Of a stretch of 64,000 nt of DNA, positions 34,463-44,900 are shown in pieces. Every line of letters begins with the position of its first letter. The stretch's first letter is position 1. Source of the DNA: an uncultured Aquimarina sp. (GTDB lineage: Bacteria; Bacteroidota; Bacteroidia; Flavobacteriales; Flavobacteriaceae); NCBI GenBank assembly GCA_947501475.1, contig CANMWA010000007.1, forward strand, positions 209,964 through 273,963. The letters are read 5' to 3'. Below the pieces are notes generated by a model. The model ran no database searches. It had not been told where the DNA came from and saw nothing but the letters and a program-made list of their open reading frames with translations. The translations under genes and the position numbers were made by a program.

Positions 34463-36509
34463 GTTTTGGAATATTAAATATCAATGTAGTTCCCTGATTG
34501 ATTTCGGAAAGTATTTTGAAATTAGCTTTCAAAAATTTTGATCGTTCTGTTAGTGTTTTTAATCCAATTTTTGAAGCAGATAATTTTTCTTTTGCAACAT
34601 CGAATCCTTTTCCATTATCCTTAATCAATATCTCTACATTTTGATCTTTGTTAACCACTATAATTTCTGCCGATCTAGCATTAGAGTGTTTAAGGATATT
34701 ATTAAAGCTTTCTTGTACTAAACGGTAAATATTGATTTCTTTTTCTTTATCAAAAATAGTATCAATATTATCTATTTCTGCCGAAATAAAAATATCATAA
34801 TTTTCATCAATCATTTCTACACTACTTTGCAATGTTACTGTAAGTCCAAATTCTTCTAACTTAAAGGGATGTAAACTTCTTGATATTTCTCTTACTTCAT
34901 CTATAACACCATCGACAATTGTAGCGGTTTTAGCGTCTTCATTTTGTACCACTCGATTTTTAATTAGTAATAGGCTTTGACCAACACTATCGTGTAAATC
35001 CTTTGAAATGCGTTTACCAACTCTTTCTTGAGTTTGCAGAAGTTCTTGTAAAAAAGATTGTTGTAATTTTTTATTACGTAATAACAATGTTCTATTCCTG
35101 TACAGGTATAATGAAAAGAATAATAAACACAATCCTATCCCACCAAAAAATATTAGATTTCTCTTGGCTTTATCTTTTGCTTCTAGTACATCTATGTTTG
35201 CTTTTTGGATAGCAATTTTATTATCTCTTTTTTCTGTTTCATACAGAGCTTGATAGTAGATCACACTATTTGATCTGGTTAAATTATATATAGAATCTTT
35301 GAGTAATATATACTTATTCAAATGCACCATGGCTTCAGATGGTTTATTTATTTTGTGATACGCTTCAGATAATTTCTTTTCCAAATGTACCTGCCCTCTT
35401 ATATCATTTGACTTCTTAAAAATATTAATCTCTTCTTCTAAAACAGGAATAGCTTCTTTATATTTACCCTCTGCTACTTTAAGTCTGCTCAGAGCTTTTA
35501 AATAAAATATGCGGTCAAAAGGACTTGCTATCAAATCACTGTCATACTCCATTGTATCAAGATACTTCTTTGCTTTTTCTGGTTCATTTTGATTAGAATA
35601 GAATTCTGACAAATACGCTCTTACTCTAAACATTCCTCCTCTATTATCAGCTGTTTTCTTTAATAATTTATGAGCGTTTAGATAAGCTTCTTCTTCCTTT
35701 TTATATTCTTTTTTCTTTACAAAATCCCGAGCATCATTTATACTTAATTCTGATAATGCTCTAAAATCCTTATTTTTTTGATTGTTTAATAATATTCTTA
35801 TCCTCTGTCTTTCTTCAAAAGATTTTTCAAGAAGATATAACTGACTAAAAATTCCTGACACAGCCAATCCAGTATAAGCTATATAAGCTGTATCTCTAAG
35901 TTGAGTATATAATTTATTAGCTTTCTGATATTTTAAAACTGCTTTAGAAAGTTTGCCAAGTCTTTCTGTAGCCTGTCCGCCAAAATAAATTGCATCTGCT
36001 TCATAAATAGAATCTCTAGTTATATTGTACCATTTTTCTGCTCTGGTATAATCTGTAACCGCTTTTGTTAATTTATCAATTTGATAATTAGCTCCTGCTC
36101 TTTTAACATATAAGTGACCCAAATTTATTTTGTTTTTGATTTTGTTACTATCATCAATAATATTGTTAACAATTACTAGTGCAGAATCGGGCTTCCCAAT
36201 TATCGTAAGATAATGATATGTAAGTCTAGAAGTTTTAAAAGCGGCCAAATCAAAACTATCTAGCTTTTTTGCTAACTCTATATGTTGAAGGCTATACTTA
36301 GAGTAGTTATCCATGTAAAACTCAAAATCAGTTGATTTAATTTTGCTAATTTCTTGGGATAACGAATCCAATAATTTTAGTTTTTCTATTGATTTAATTG
36401 TATTCTCAACCTTATTTATTAAATTAATTATAGCCTCTTTTTCTTGAGAGAATGCATGCAAATGCAAGGTTGCAATAACAATATATATATACATTTTGCG
36501 TCTAAACAT
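34455..36509 (-). CDS. TPR-containing sensor histidine kinase (HisKA_3 type)
   Basis: The 684-residue kinase has an N-terminal signal or anchor segment; the in-frame Met at residue 6 gives a more usual signal peptide (MYIYIVIATLHLHAFSQ). Tetratricopeptide repeats fill about 90-420, followed by a membrane helix (451-470). The cytoplasmic part has the HisKA_3 motif with His506 (ISKDLHDSVGQSLL) and an HATPase_c domain (IYRLVQESFNNILKHSNA, KDNGKGFD). This layout pairs with NarL-type regulators, and the regulator is the next gene, with an 8-base overlap. The TPR domain is probably periplasmic. The stimulus is unknown. Confidence 0.9.
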   Translation of the reverse strand: MFRRKMYIYIVIATLHLHAFSQEKEAIINLINKVENTIKSIEKLKLLDSLSQEISKIKSTDFEFYMDNYSKYSLQHIELAKKLDSFDLAAFKTSRLTYHYLTIIGKPDSALVIVNNIIDDSNKIKNKINLGHLYVKRAGANYQIDKLTKAVTDYTRAEKWYNITRDSIYEADAIYFGGQATERLGKLSKAVLKYQKANKLYTQLRDTAYIAYTGLAVSGIFSQLYLLEKSFEERQRIRILLNNQKNKDFRALSELSINDARDFVKKKEYKKEEEAYLNAHKLLKKTADNRGGMFRVRAYLSEFYSNQNEPEKAKKYLDTMEYDSDLIASPFDRIFYLKALSRLKVAEGKYKEAIPVLEEEINIFKKSNDIRGQVHLEKKLSEAYHKINKPSEAMVHLNKYILLKDSIYNLTRSNSVIYYQALYETEKRDNKIAIQKANIDVLEAKDKAKRNLIFFGGIGLCLLFFSLYLYRNRTLLLRNKKLQQSFLQELLQTQERVGKRISKDLHDSVGQSLLLIKNRVVQNEDAKTATIVDGVIDEVREISRSLHPFKLEEFGLTVTLQSSVEMIDENYDIFISAEIDNIDTIFDKEKEINIYRLVQESFNNILKHSNARSAEIIVVNKDQNVEILIKDNGKGFDVAKEKLSASKIGLKTLTERSKFLKANFKILSEINQGTTLIFNIPKHV

Positions 36510-36584
36510 ACTAGGGAGAAATTAGTAACCGTGAAGATAAGCATAAATGTATTTTAAGGATATATTTGGCTTTCATTTTATTCT

Positions 36585-36623
36585 TTAAAAACCGAAAGAT
36601 GCGCCAACCACAGCGCATCTTTC
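36585..36623 (-). terminator. Terminator after the UbiB-family gene
   Basis: An 11-bp stem, GAAAGATGCGC (36594-36604) with GCGCATCTTTC (36613-36623), has an 8-base loop and CGGTTTTT following on the minus strand. It lies 49 bases past the stop codon at 36672. Confidence 0.88.
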
Positions 36624-36671
36624 TAACAACCTAACCAATAAATAAACAAACCAAGCCAGTCGGTCGACTGA

Positions 36672-37979
36672 CTATAGGTGCTTTTCATAATTTTTTACAT
36701 GAATCTTAGCTTTTAAATCATGTAACAAATTATATAAACCAAAAAAAGTACGATTGATATAAAGAAAGTGTTTACTTCCTCTATTACCATTCATTTTTCT
36801 TAGTTCAGTATCCTTAGAATATTTTTCACTTAATTCTGTAATCTTCCTCCAAAAACCTTCATCTGCAAAATCAAATGTTTCTTCATTAAAGGGTTTGGTA
36901 AATAGACTTAGCATCTCATGGAACAACTCCGAGAAGAATCTTTTTTCTTTGGGAGTATCATCTTCTCGGAGTATTTCCAATTGAAACATCTTTTGGGCAA
37001 AAAAACGTGAATCGTCTATGTTTTTTTTGTCTGCTAACTCAAAATACGGAGTATAAAATTCTAGTGGAACTTTCTTGACACATCCAAAATCTATAGCAAT
37101 CAAATTATCATTATGATCAACCAAAAAATTACCTGGATGTGGATCTGCATGTACAGCTTTTAAAACATGCATCTGATACATATAAAAATCCCATAATGCT
37201 TGACCAATTTTGTTCGCCTTATTTTGATCTTTATTTTGTTTTGTAAATTCACTTAAATGCACACCATCCATCCAATCCATTGTGATGATACGCTCACTGG
37301 ATAAATCCTGGTAATACTTTGGGAATTTTAGATTAGGGATTTTAGAACATGCCAAAGTGATTTCTTTACTTTGTTTTACCTCTAATATATAATCAGTTTC
37401 TTCTAGCAATTTGCCTTCTAATTCCTTAAAATATTTCTCAGAATCTTTTCCTTTTAAGTTAAACATTCTGATGGCGATGGGTTTTACCATCGCCAAATCA
37501 GAACTTATACTGTTTGCAACTCCAGGGTATTGAATTTTCACAGCAAGTTTTTTCCCATCTTTAACTGCTTTGTGTACCTGACCGATACTCGCGGCATTTA
37601 TAGATTGAGTTGCAAACGTATCATATAATTCTTCGGGATATCTACCATGATACTTTTTAAAGGTTTTTCTTACCAACGGCCCTGATAATGGAGGTACACT
37701 AAACTGTGCCAAAGAAAAACGCTCTACATAAGCATTTGGTAATATATTTTTTTCCATAGAAAGCATTTGCGCTACTTTAAGCGCGCTTCCTTTTAAATTT
37801 TTAAGACCATCATATATATCTGTAGCATTATCTTCATTGAGTTGATCTTTGGTTAGATCTGGGTTCACTGCCTTTTTACTATAATACTTAAGATAATTAC
37901 CCCCAACTTTTACACCGGTCTTAACAAGTTCGGTAGTTCTTCCTAATTTTGTTGTTGGTATTTTATCTATGGTCTTCAT
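36672..37979 (-). CDS. UbiB/AarF/ABC1-family atypical kinase
   Basis: The 435-residue protein has the UbiB fold. Visible motifs are the ABC1-specific KxGQ-like helix as KVAQ (68-71), the alanine-containing loop INAASIGQVHKA (about 127-138), the ATP lysine K148 (LAVKIQYPG), the ETD motif at 194-196, HADPHPGN (277-284) and the metal DFG (297-299). The Gly of the KxGQ motif is Ala here. UbiB proteins bind ATP and support quinone or lipid metabolism. The gene lies 47 bases after the TetR-like gene, an arrangement typical of this Bacteroidota pair, so the regulator probably controls it. Confidence 0.88.
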   Translation of the reverse strand: MKTIDKIPTTKLGRTTELVKTGVKVGGNYLKYYSKKAVNPDLTKDQLNEDNATDIYDGLKNLKGSALKVAQMLSMEKNILPNAYVERFSLAQFSVPPLSGPLVRKTFKKYHGRYPEELYDTFATQSINAASIGQVHKAVKDGKKLAVKIQYPGVANSISSDLAMVKPIAIRMFNLKGKDSEKYFKELEGKLLEETDYILEVKQSKEITLACSKIPNLKFPKYYQDLSSERIITMDWMDGVHLSEFTKQNKDQNKANKIGQALWDFYMYQMHVLKAVHADPHPGNFLVDHNDNLIAIDFGCVKKVPLEFYTPYFELADKKNIDDSRFFAQKMFQLEILREDDTPKEKRFFSELFHEMLSLFTKPFNEETFDFADEGFWRKITELSEKYSKDTELRKMNGNRGSKHFLYINRTFFGLYNLLHDLKAKIHVKNYEKHL

Positions 37980-38026
37980 TAATTTATTTATCTATTAAAA
38001 GTCTGAAATATTCTATTTTCCTTACA

Positions 38027-38692
38027 CTAATTGTACATTACTTTTTCTTTCCAGAGAAATTTTCCAAAATCCAATACATTATTTAATGGTGTATTATCAA
38101 AAAGATCAAAAATGGTATTTACAGATTTCTCGATTGCCATATCTGTTTTTTCAAAACCAATAGACTCATCTTCCATCCAAAAGTTTAATAAGAATAAAAA
38201 TTGCAACCAAGCACCTTCAGAAAAAACAGGTGCCGGATTTTTAGTGATTTTATACAATTTCATATCATTATCAGCCTCGATAAGTTCTTCTGCAAATTCT
38301 TTAATATGTGAACGTAGGCCTTTTAATTGTCCTAAATTTTTAAAAGGCATATCATATTTCTTTAACGCAAATAGTACATAACTACGATTTAAAGTGAGCA
38401 TTTCAAAAAATGTATAGAACAGCGTTAGCATTTTATCCCTACTAGAGAAATTATTATATTCTGAATTCTTATTCATTGCATCAATTGTCGTTGAGAAAAA
38501 AGTAATCCAAATCGTTTTATCAAGACCTTCAATACTGCCAAAAAACTTATAAAAATCTTCTTCCTTTATCTTAATATCCTTACAAAATTTATATACCGAT
38601 TTTGGATGACTATCTTGATCAAGCACATGTTGCATATACTTTTTTATAATACTCTGCTTATCGATTGTTTTTTTACTACTAGAAGATGGCAT
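38027..38692 (-). CDS. TetR-like transcriptional regulator
   Basis: The 221-residue helical protein begins with a TetR-type DNA-binding segment (about 10-55: KQSIIKKYMQHVLDQ, followed by a second helix and EEDFYKFFGSIEGLDKTIW in place of the usual recognition segment with the Phe-Phe/Tyr-x-Phe anchor). The rest is a ligand domain without recognised family. It is the first gene of a two-gene unit with the UbiB-like kinase. The HTH is divergent, so DNA binding is inferred from fold and context. Confidence 0.75.
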   Translation of the reverse strand: MPSSSSKKTIDKQSIIKKYMQHVLDQDSHPKSVYKFCKDIKIKEEDFYKFFGSIEGLDKTIWITFFSTTIDAMNKNSEYNNFSSRDKMLTLFYTFFEMLTLNRSYVLFALKKYDMPFKNLGQLKGLRSHIKEFAEELIEADNDMKLYKITKNPAPVFSEGAWLQFLFLLNFWMEDESIGFEKTDMAIEKSVNTIFDLFDNTPLNNVLDFGKFLWKEKVMYN

Positions 38693-38920
38693 ATCTATAC
38701 TTTTAATGGCAGTAGTAAATATAGTGATTGTTTAACTTATTCAGTAAAAAGTTAAACAAAATATATGTTAAAGTTTTTACATAAAAGATAAAACCTAATT
38801 AAAAGTATCGTATACCAGACATAGCAACATTATATAAATGCCAGTTTGTCATAAAAATAGTATTGGTATTTTTTTTGACAATATCTTTTAAAATCGACAT
38901 TAAATTAAAACGACATACAA

Positions 38921-40810
38921 ATGACAACTGGAAATATTAATGTATCAGTAGAAAATATTTTTCCTCTAATTAAGAAATTCTTGTATTCTGATCACGAGAT
39001 CTTTTTACGAGAGCTCATCTCTAATGCTACAGATGCAACTTTAAAATTAAAGCACTTAACTAGTACAGGTGAAATTAAAGTAGAATATGGCAATCCACTT
39101 ATTGAAGTTAAAATAGATAAAGAAAAGAAACAACTTCATATTATTGATCAAGGTATTGGTATGACTGCCGAAGAGGTAGAAAAATACATTAATCAAATAG
39201 CTTTTTCTGGTGCTGAAGAATTTCTAGAAAAATATAAAGATAGCGCCAAAGATTCTGGAATTATTGGACACTTTGGTCTTGGTTTTTATTCTGCCTTTAT
39301 GGTTGCTAATAAAGTAGAGATTATTACTAAATCATATAAAGATGAACCTGCAGCTCATTGGACATGTGATGGCTCTCCTACTTACAGTATAGAAGCGCAT
39401 GACAAAACCGAAAGAGGAACAGAAATCATTTTACATATTGGTGAAGATGATACCGAATTTCTTGAAGAAAGTAGAATTAATGAGTTATTAGTAAAGTACA
39501 ATAAGTTTATGCCTGTATCTATAAAGTTCGGGACAAAAACTGAGACACTACCTAAGCCAGAAGATGCAAAAGAAGAAGATCCTGCTCCTACTCAAGAGGT
39601 AGACAATATCATTAATAATCCTAATCCGGCTTGGACAAAACAGCCAACAGACCTAAAAGATCAGGATTATAAAGGCTTCTATCGTGAGTTGTATCCTATG
39701 CAATTTGAAGAACCATTATTTAATATTCATCTTAATGTAGATTATCCTTTTAACTTAACCGGAATCTTATATTTCCCAAAGTTAGGCCAGGATATGAATA
39801 TGCAAAAAGATAGAATTCAATTATACCAAAATCAAGTATTTGTAACTGATAATGTAGAAGGTATTGTGCCAGAGTTTCTTACCATGCTTCGCGGTGTAAT
39901 TGATTCTCCTGATATTCCATTAAATGTTTCTCGTTCATATCTGCAAGCCGATGGAAATGTAAAGAAAATATCAAGCTACATCACTCGTAAAGTTGCAGAT
40001 AAGCTAGGTTCAATGTTCAAAAATAATAGAGAAGATTTTGAACAAAAATGGAACGACATCAAGATTGTTATTGAATATGGAATGCTTTCTGAAGAAAAAT
40101 TCTTTGAAAAAGCCGATAAGTTTGCTTTATATCCAACAGTAGATAATACATTTTTGACTTTTGAAGAGTTACAAGAAAAGATTAAGGATAACCAAACTGA
40201 TAAAGATAATAAGCTTGTCATACTATATGCTTCAAACAAAGATGAGCAGCATGCTTATATCTCTGCGGCCAAAGATAAAGGATATGAAGTATTATTATTA
40301 GATTCTCCAATTGTATCGCATCTTATTCAAAAATTAGAAACCAGCAAAGAAAATATCACCTTTGTACGTGTTGATGCTGATCATGTAAATAACCTTATCA
40401 AAAAAGATGAAGAAACCATCTCTAAATTATCTGATGAGGAAAAAGAGGGTCTTAAAACCGATTTAGAAAAAGTAATTCCGGCAGAAAAATATACGGTACA
40501 ATTAGAAGCTATGGATAGTACTGCTGCACCATTTATGATCACTCAACCCGAGTTTATGCGTCGTATGAAAGAGATGCAGCAAACCGGTGGCGGTGGCGGC
40601 ATGTTTGGTATGGGTAACATGCCTGAGATGTATAATCTAGTTGTAAATACAAATCACGAACTTGTAGGACAGATTGCAAGTACCAAAACTGATAAGAAAA
40701 AAGAACGTTTGATTAAACAATCACTTGATTTAGCTAGGCTTTCTCAAAATTTACTGAAAGGTGAAGAATTGACAGATTTCATTAAACGTAGTTTTGAGAT
40801 GATAAAATAA
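38921..40810 (+). CDS. htpG: Molecular chaperone HtpG (Hsp90)
   Basis: The 629-residue protein has the GHKL ATPase domain with ELISNATDATLKLKHL, DQGIGMTAEEV and GHFGLGFYSAF, the middle domain (DYPFNLTGILYFPK, NVSRSYLQAD) and the C-terminal dimerisation domain. A Gly/Met-rich loop (GGGGGMFGMGNMPEMYNL) lies at about 568-585. The region around 192-225 is a short charged loop. HtpG helps fold and rescue client proteins under stress. It stands alone with its own terminator 28 bases downstream; no heat-shock operator was recognised upstream. Confidence 0.95.
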   Translation: MTTGNINVSVENIFPLIKKFLYSDHEIFLRELISNATDATLKLKHLTSTGEIKVEYGNPLIEVKIDKEKKQLHIIDQGIGMTAEEVEKYINQIAFSGAEEFLEKYKDSAKDSGIIGHFGLGFYSAFMVANKVEIITKSYKDEPAAHWTCDGSPTYSIEAHDKTERGTEIILHIGEDDTEFLEESRINELLVKYNKFMPVSIKFGTKTETLPKPEDAKEEDPAPTQEVDNIINNPNPAWTKQPTDLKDQDYKGFYRELYPMQFEEPLFNIHLNVDYPFNLTGILYFPKLGQDMNMQKDRIQLYQNQVFVTDNVEGIVPEFLTMLRGVIDSPDIPLNVSRSYLQADGNVKKISSYITRKVADKLGSMFKNNREDFEQKWNDIKIVIEYGMLSEEKFFEKADKFALYPTVDNTFLTFEELQEKIKDNQTDKDNKLVILYASNKDEQHAYISAAKDKGYEVLLLDSPIVSHLIQKLETSKENITFVRVDADHVNNLIKKDEETISKLSDEEKEGLKTDLEKVIPAEKYTVQLEAMDSTAAPFMITQPEFMRRMKEMQQTGGGGGMFGMGNMPEMYNLVVNTNHELVGQIASTKTDKKKERLIKQSLDLARLSQNLLKGEELTDFIKRSFEMIK

Positions 40811-40837
40811 ACTGGTTTTATCAAAAAAACACCATAT

Positions 40838-40872
40838 ACCGCTTCAAGCTATACAATTGAAGCGGTTTTTTT
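40838..40872 (+). terminator. Intrinsic terminator after htpG
   Basis: A 10-bp stem, ACCGCTTCAA (40838-40847) with TTGAAGCGGT (40857-40866), has a 9-base loop and is followed by seven T. Confidence 0.88.
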
Positions 40873-40931
40873 ATGTTTGTATAATGCATTAAAAAAAATT
40901 ACTTTAGTATCATACACTAGAAAGATTGAAA

Positions 40932-41909
40932 ATGAAATTCAAAAATTACATAGTTACAATTGTAGTATTAATGAGTGTCTCTATATATAGCCAAAATGCT
41001 ATTACTGGTTATGTAACTATCGAGAATCCTAAAGATTGGGAACAAAAAGTATATTTAAGTCAGCTAGATATTGATAAAAAAACAGACACTACAATAGCAA
41101 CTTCTTCGGTAGATAAGAATGGTTATTTTGCTTTTGATCAAAGTATGTTTACTGCTCAAAATCATATTTATAAAGTAAAACTTAACCCTTTATCACCTAG
41201 AGAAAAAAAAACACTATCTAATACGATAGAAAATTTTAAGTTGTTTATTTTATCAAAAAATGACACTATTCATTTTAAAAAAGGGCCAACCCTATTTGCA
41301 GAATATACTACAAATAACAAAGCCGACATCGAATGGCAAAGGTTAAAACAATTTGAAGCTAGACATAATATCCTATCCGATGATTTTGATCCTAAACAAT
41401 ATCTACTTGAGACTAAGGGTTATGTAAAAGATTCTCTTCATATTTTGTTAGTTAAATTAATCAGTATTAAAAAACTAGATGACCAAAAATTATTAGAAAC
41501 CGATATCAAAGCAAACCCAAAGTATTACAACAGCCTTTTAAAAGAACTTAAAACTAGTGATCTTGATCCACAAACATATGCGTATCTAGAGAATAAGCTT
41601 GTATTTCTTACTCAAAGAGTTACACAACGCAATTATCAAATTAGTTTATTAATCAATAGCATTACTATTGTAATCATTATGATATTATCAATAGTATTAA
41701 TAAAGTATCGCAAAAACAATACATCTTCCTCCCTCGATTCACTTAGCAAACAAGAAAGAGCCGTAAAAGAATTAATCATATCTGGCAAAACCAATAAAGA
41801 GATCGCAAACGAATTATTTATTAGCTTGAGTACTGTAAAAACTCATATCTCGAATATTTATAGCAAATTAAACGTAGCAAACAGGCAAGAACTCCAGCTT
41901 AAAAAGTAA
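40932..41909 (+). CDS. Membrane-bound LuxR-type regulator
   Basis: The ATG at 40932 gives 325 residues (a TTG two codons earlier is less likely). It has a signal peptide (MKFKNYIVTIVVLMSVSIYSQ), a periplasmic region of about 205 residues (ITGYVTIENPKDWEQKVYLSQ), a membrane helix (about 237-256: INSITIVIIMILSIVLIKY), and a cytoplasmic LuxR-type DNA-binding domain (about 265-325: LSKQERAVKELIISGKTNKE, then LSTVKTHISNIYSKL). A one-component regulator that is anchored in the membrane would transmit a periplasmic signal directly to DNA. The periplasmic part has a DUF4369-like opening. It is common in Flavobacteria, but no target is known. Confidence 0.82.
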   Translation: MKFKNYIVTIVVLMSVSIYSQNAITGYVTIENPKDWEQKVYLSQLDIDKKTDTTIATSSVDKNGYFAFDQSMFTAQNHIYKVKLNPLSPREKKTLSNTIENFKLFILSKNDTIHFKKGPTLFAEYTTNNKADIEWQRLKQFEARHNILSDDFDPKQYLLETKGYVKDSLHILLVKLISIKKLDDQKLLETDIKANPKYYNSLLKELKTSDLDPQTYAYLENKLVFLTQRVTQRNYQISLLINSITIVIIMILSIVLIKYRKNNTSSSLDSLSKQERAVKELIISGKTNKEIANELFISLSTVKTHISNIYSKLNVANRQELQLKK

Positions 41910-41999
41910 AATCATACGGGTACTAGTACCATAATCATCCTAGTAAAATTAAAAGATTAGAAGATTTCTATATTCTTTTGGTTCACAAATTTTAATACG

Positions 42000-44900
42000 G
42001 TGAATCAAAATAAAAGTTTAGAAAAAAAATTCCAAAAATCGAATACAATATTAGGATGGGTAGTTTTTGTGATTGCTCTACTTGTTTATTCTCTAACCGT
42101 AGCACCAAGCAATAGCTTTTGGGATGTAGGCGAATATATATCAACCTCATCCAAACTTCAGATAGGTCATCCTCCAGGAGCACCTTTATTTCAAATGATT
42201 GGTGCTTTTGCTTCTATATTTGCACCTACACCAGAACAAATTGCACTTGTTATCAATATGGCATCTGTTATATCTAGTGCGCTGACTATACTTTTTCTGT
42301 TTTGGTCTATCACAATTCTTGTTCGCAAGAGTTTCAATAAAGAACTTCTTACCAAAAGTAAGGTCATTATTACCTTAGGAAGTAGTTTGACTGGCAGTCT
42401 TGCATTTACATTTACTGATAGTTTTTGGTTTAATGCTGTCGAAGCCGAAGTGTATGCCATGGCTACTTTACTAGTATCGGTTCTTTTCTATTTAGGATTA
42501 TTATGGGAACGAGATATGCACCTCCATAGAGGAAACAAATGGTTAATTTTAATCTCTTTTGTCACTGGTTTATCATTTGGAGTACATTTCATGGGATTAT
42601 TATCTGTACCTGCTATAGGACTCCTATACTATTTCAAAAAGTATCAAAAAATAACGCTACAAAATTTTATCATTGCCAATATTGCGGTAGTAGCAGTGTT
42701 ATTATTTATTTTTAAAATACTGACCCCTTATACTCTACAATTTTTTAGCGTTTCAGAAATCTTTTTTGTCAATAGCGTTGGGTTGCCGTTTAACTCAGGG
42801 ACAATTATTGCAGGGATAACCCTACTAGCTCTATTTTACTTTGGGTTGACCTATACTAGAAAAAAGCAGTACATCCAATACAATACATTGTTATTATGCA
42901 TACTCTTCATCCTTATTGGGTTCTCTAGTTGGATTATGTTACCGATTCGCGCTAGTGCCGGCACGGTAATTAATGAAAACGACCCTAATAATGCAAGAGA
43001 ACTACTTGCCTACTATAACTTAGAACAATATCCCAAAAACCCATTGTTCTATGGCCCTCAGTTTACCGAAATCTATAGTCATCTTGATGAAAACAACCCA
43101 TATAAAGATGACAAACCTAAGTACGAAAAAGATCAAAAAAATGGTAAGTATATCATTGTAAATGATTGGAAAAATGCACAACAAAATCTAGATGATCACC
43201 ATAAATCATTTTTACCTAGAATGTGGAGTACTGAGCATATCTCAAATTACATGAAATTTACTGGGCCCATTGCATTTACGATCAAACCCGAATATCAAGA
43301 TAAAAAAGAACTACTTGATATCGTATCACAGTTCAAAAAAGATTATGCGGCAAGCAAACTCGATAACGACGATTACAATACATTTCTGCAAAAATTCGGA
43401 AACTACATGAATATAGAAAAACCATCATTATGGGATAACATAACCTATCTATTCGAATATCAAATTGGTTATATGTATTGGCGATATTTTATGTGGAATT
43501 TTGCTGGCAGGCAAAATGATATTCAAGGAAAACTAGATAAACTAAACGGAAACTGGTTGAGTGGCATTAAATTTATAGACGAATTACACTTAGGATCTCA
43601 AGATAATTTACCTAGCAATGCGATTACAAATAAAGCTCGTAACACCTACTTCTTTTTGCCTTTTCTACTAGGATTAATTGGATTTATATTTCAGATACAA
43701 CGAGATAAAAAAAACTTTTGGGTCGTATTCGTGTTTTTTTTATTTACAGGAATTGCACTAAAAATATACCTTAATGAAAAACCTTTTGAAGTAAGAGAAC
43801 GTGATTATGCTTTGGTAGGCTCTTTTTATGTATTTGCAATCTGGATAGGTTTTGGTGTCTATGCACTCTACGATTTCCTTAAAAATGCTATACGATCCAA
43901 AATACTAGCTCCTATAATTGTCGTAATTTGTTTATTAGCCGTACCAGGCATACTAGCAGCTCAAAACTGGGATGATCATGATCGATCCGGTCGATATGCA
44001 GCTCCAGCAATGGCAAAAATGTATTTGTCATCTTGCCAAGAAAATGCAATCTTATTTACTATTGGTGATAATGACACTTTTGCATTGTGGTATGCTCAAG
44101 AGATCGAAGGCTATAGAACAGACGTGCGTACAATTGTTTCTGGCTATCTCTCTACAGACTGGTATACCGATCAAATGAAAAAAACTGCATATCAAAGTAG
44201 GCCTGTACCGATTAAACTTGCGCACAAGTTTTATAGGTATGGTAACAATGATGCTATTTATTACAAACCTATCACTCAAGACACTATGCAAATTAAAAAT
44301 TGGATGCGATGGATCAGCTCTAATGATCCAAGAACCAAAGGCGATTTGCAAAGCGGAAAAAAAGTAAATACATTTCCCACTAAACATATCAGAATACCTG
44401 TAGACAAAGAAGCCGTGCTTCGCAATGGTATTGTTGCTCTAAAAGATGCAGATAAAATTGTGCCCTATATCGATATTCATCTTAAAGGAGATTACTTACT
44501 CAAACACCGATTGATCATGCTGGATATCATTGCTAATAATAACTGGAAACGACCCATTTATTTTACAGGAGGTAGTTTTGGCGATGATGATTATATATGG
44601 ATGAAAGATTATCTACAATTAGATGGTTTAACCTATAAGCTTGTTCCTATACGTACCAAAACAGATCCCCAAAATCCTTATGAGTTTGGAAGAATTGACA
44701 CTGATTTAATGTATAAAAATGTGATGAATTGGGATTGGGGTAACTCAGAAAACCCTGATATATACCACGCTCCAGTAACTCGAAGAAATGCTATCTCATA
44801 TCGAAACAGCTTAGGTAGACTAGCCGATACGCTAATCAAAGAAGGAAAAAACCATAAAGCAAAAAAAATCCTGGATCTTGGCATAGAAAAAGTACCTATA

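Noticed and set aside
36655..36671. Small inverted repeat CAGTC-GGTC-GACTG just before the UbiB stop codon
   Set aside because: It is only 5 bp and has no T run; the nearby 11-bp hairpin is the better terminator.
43972..44387. Overlapping frames inside the GT117-type gene
   Set aside because: They are shadows of the real gene in other frames and have no start context or conserved motif.
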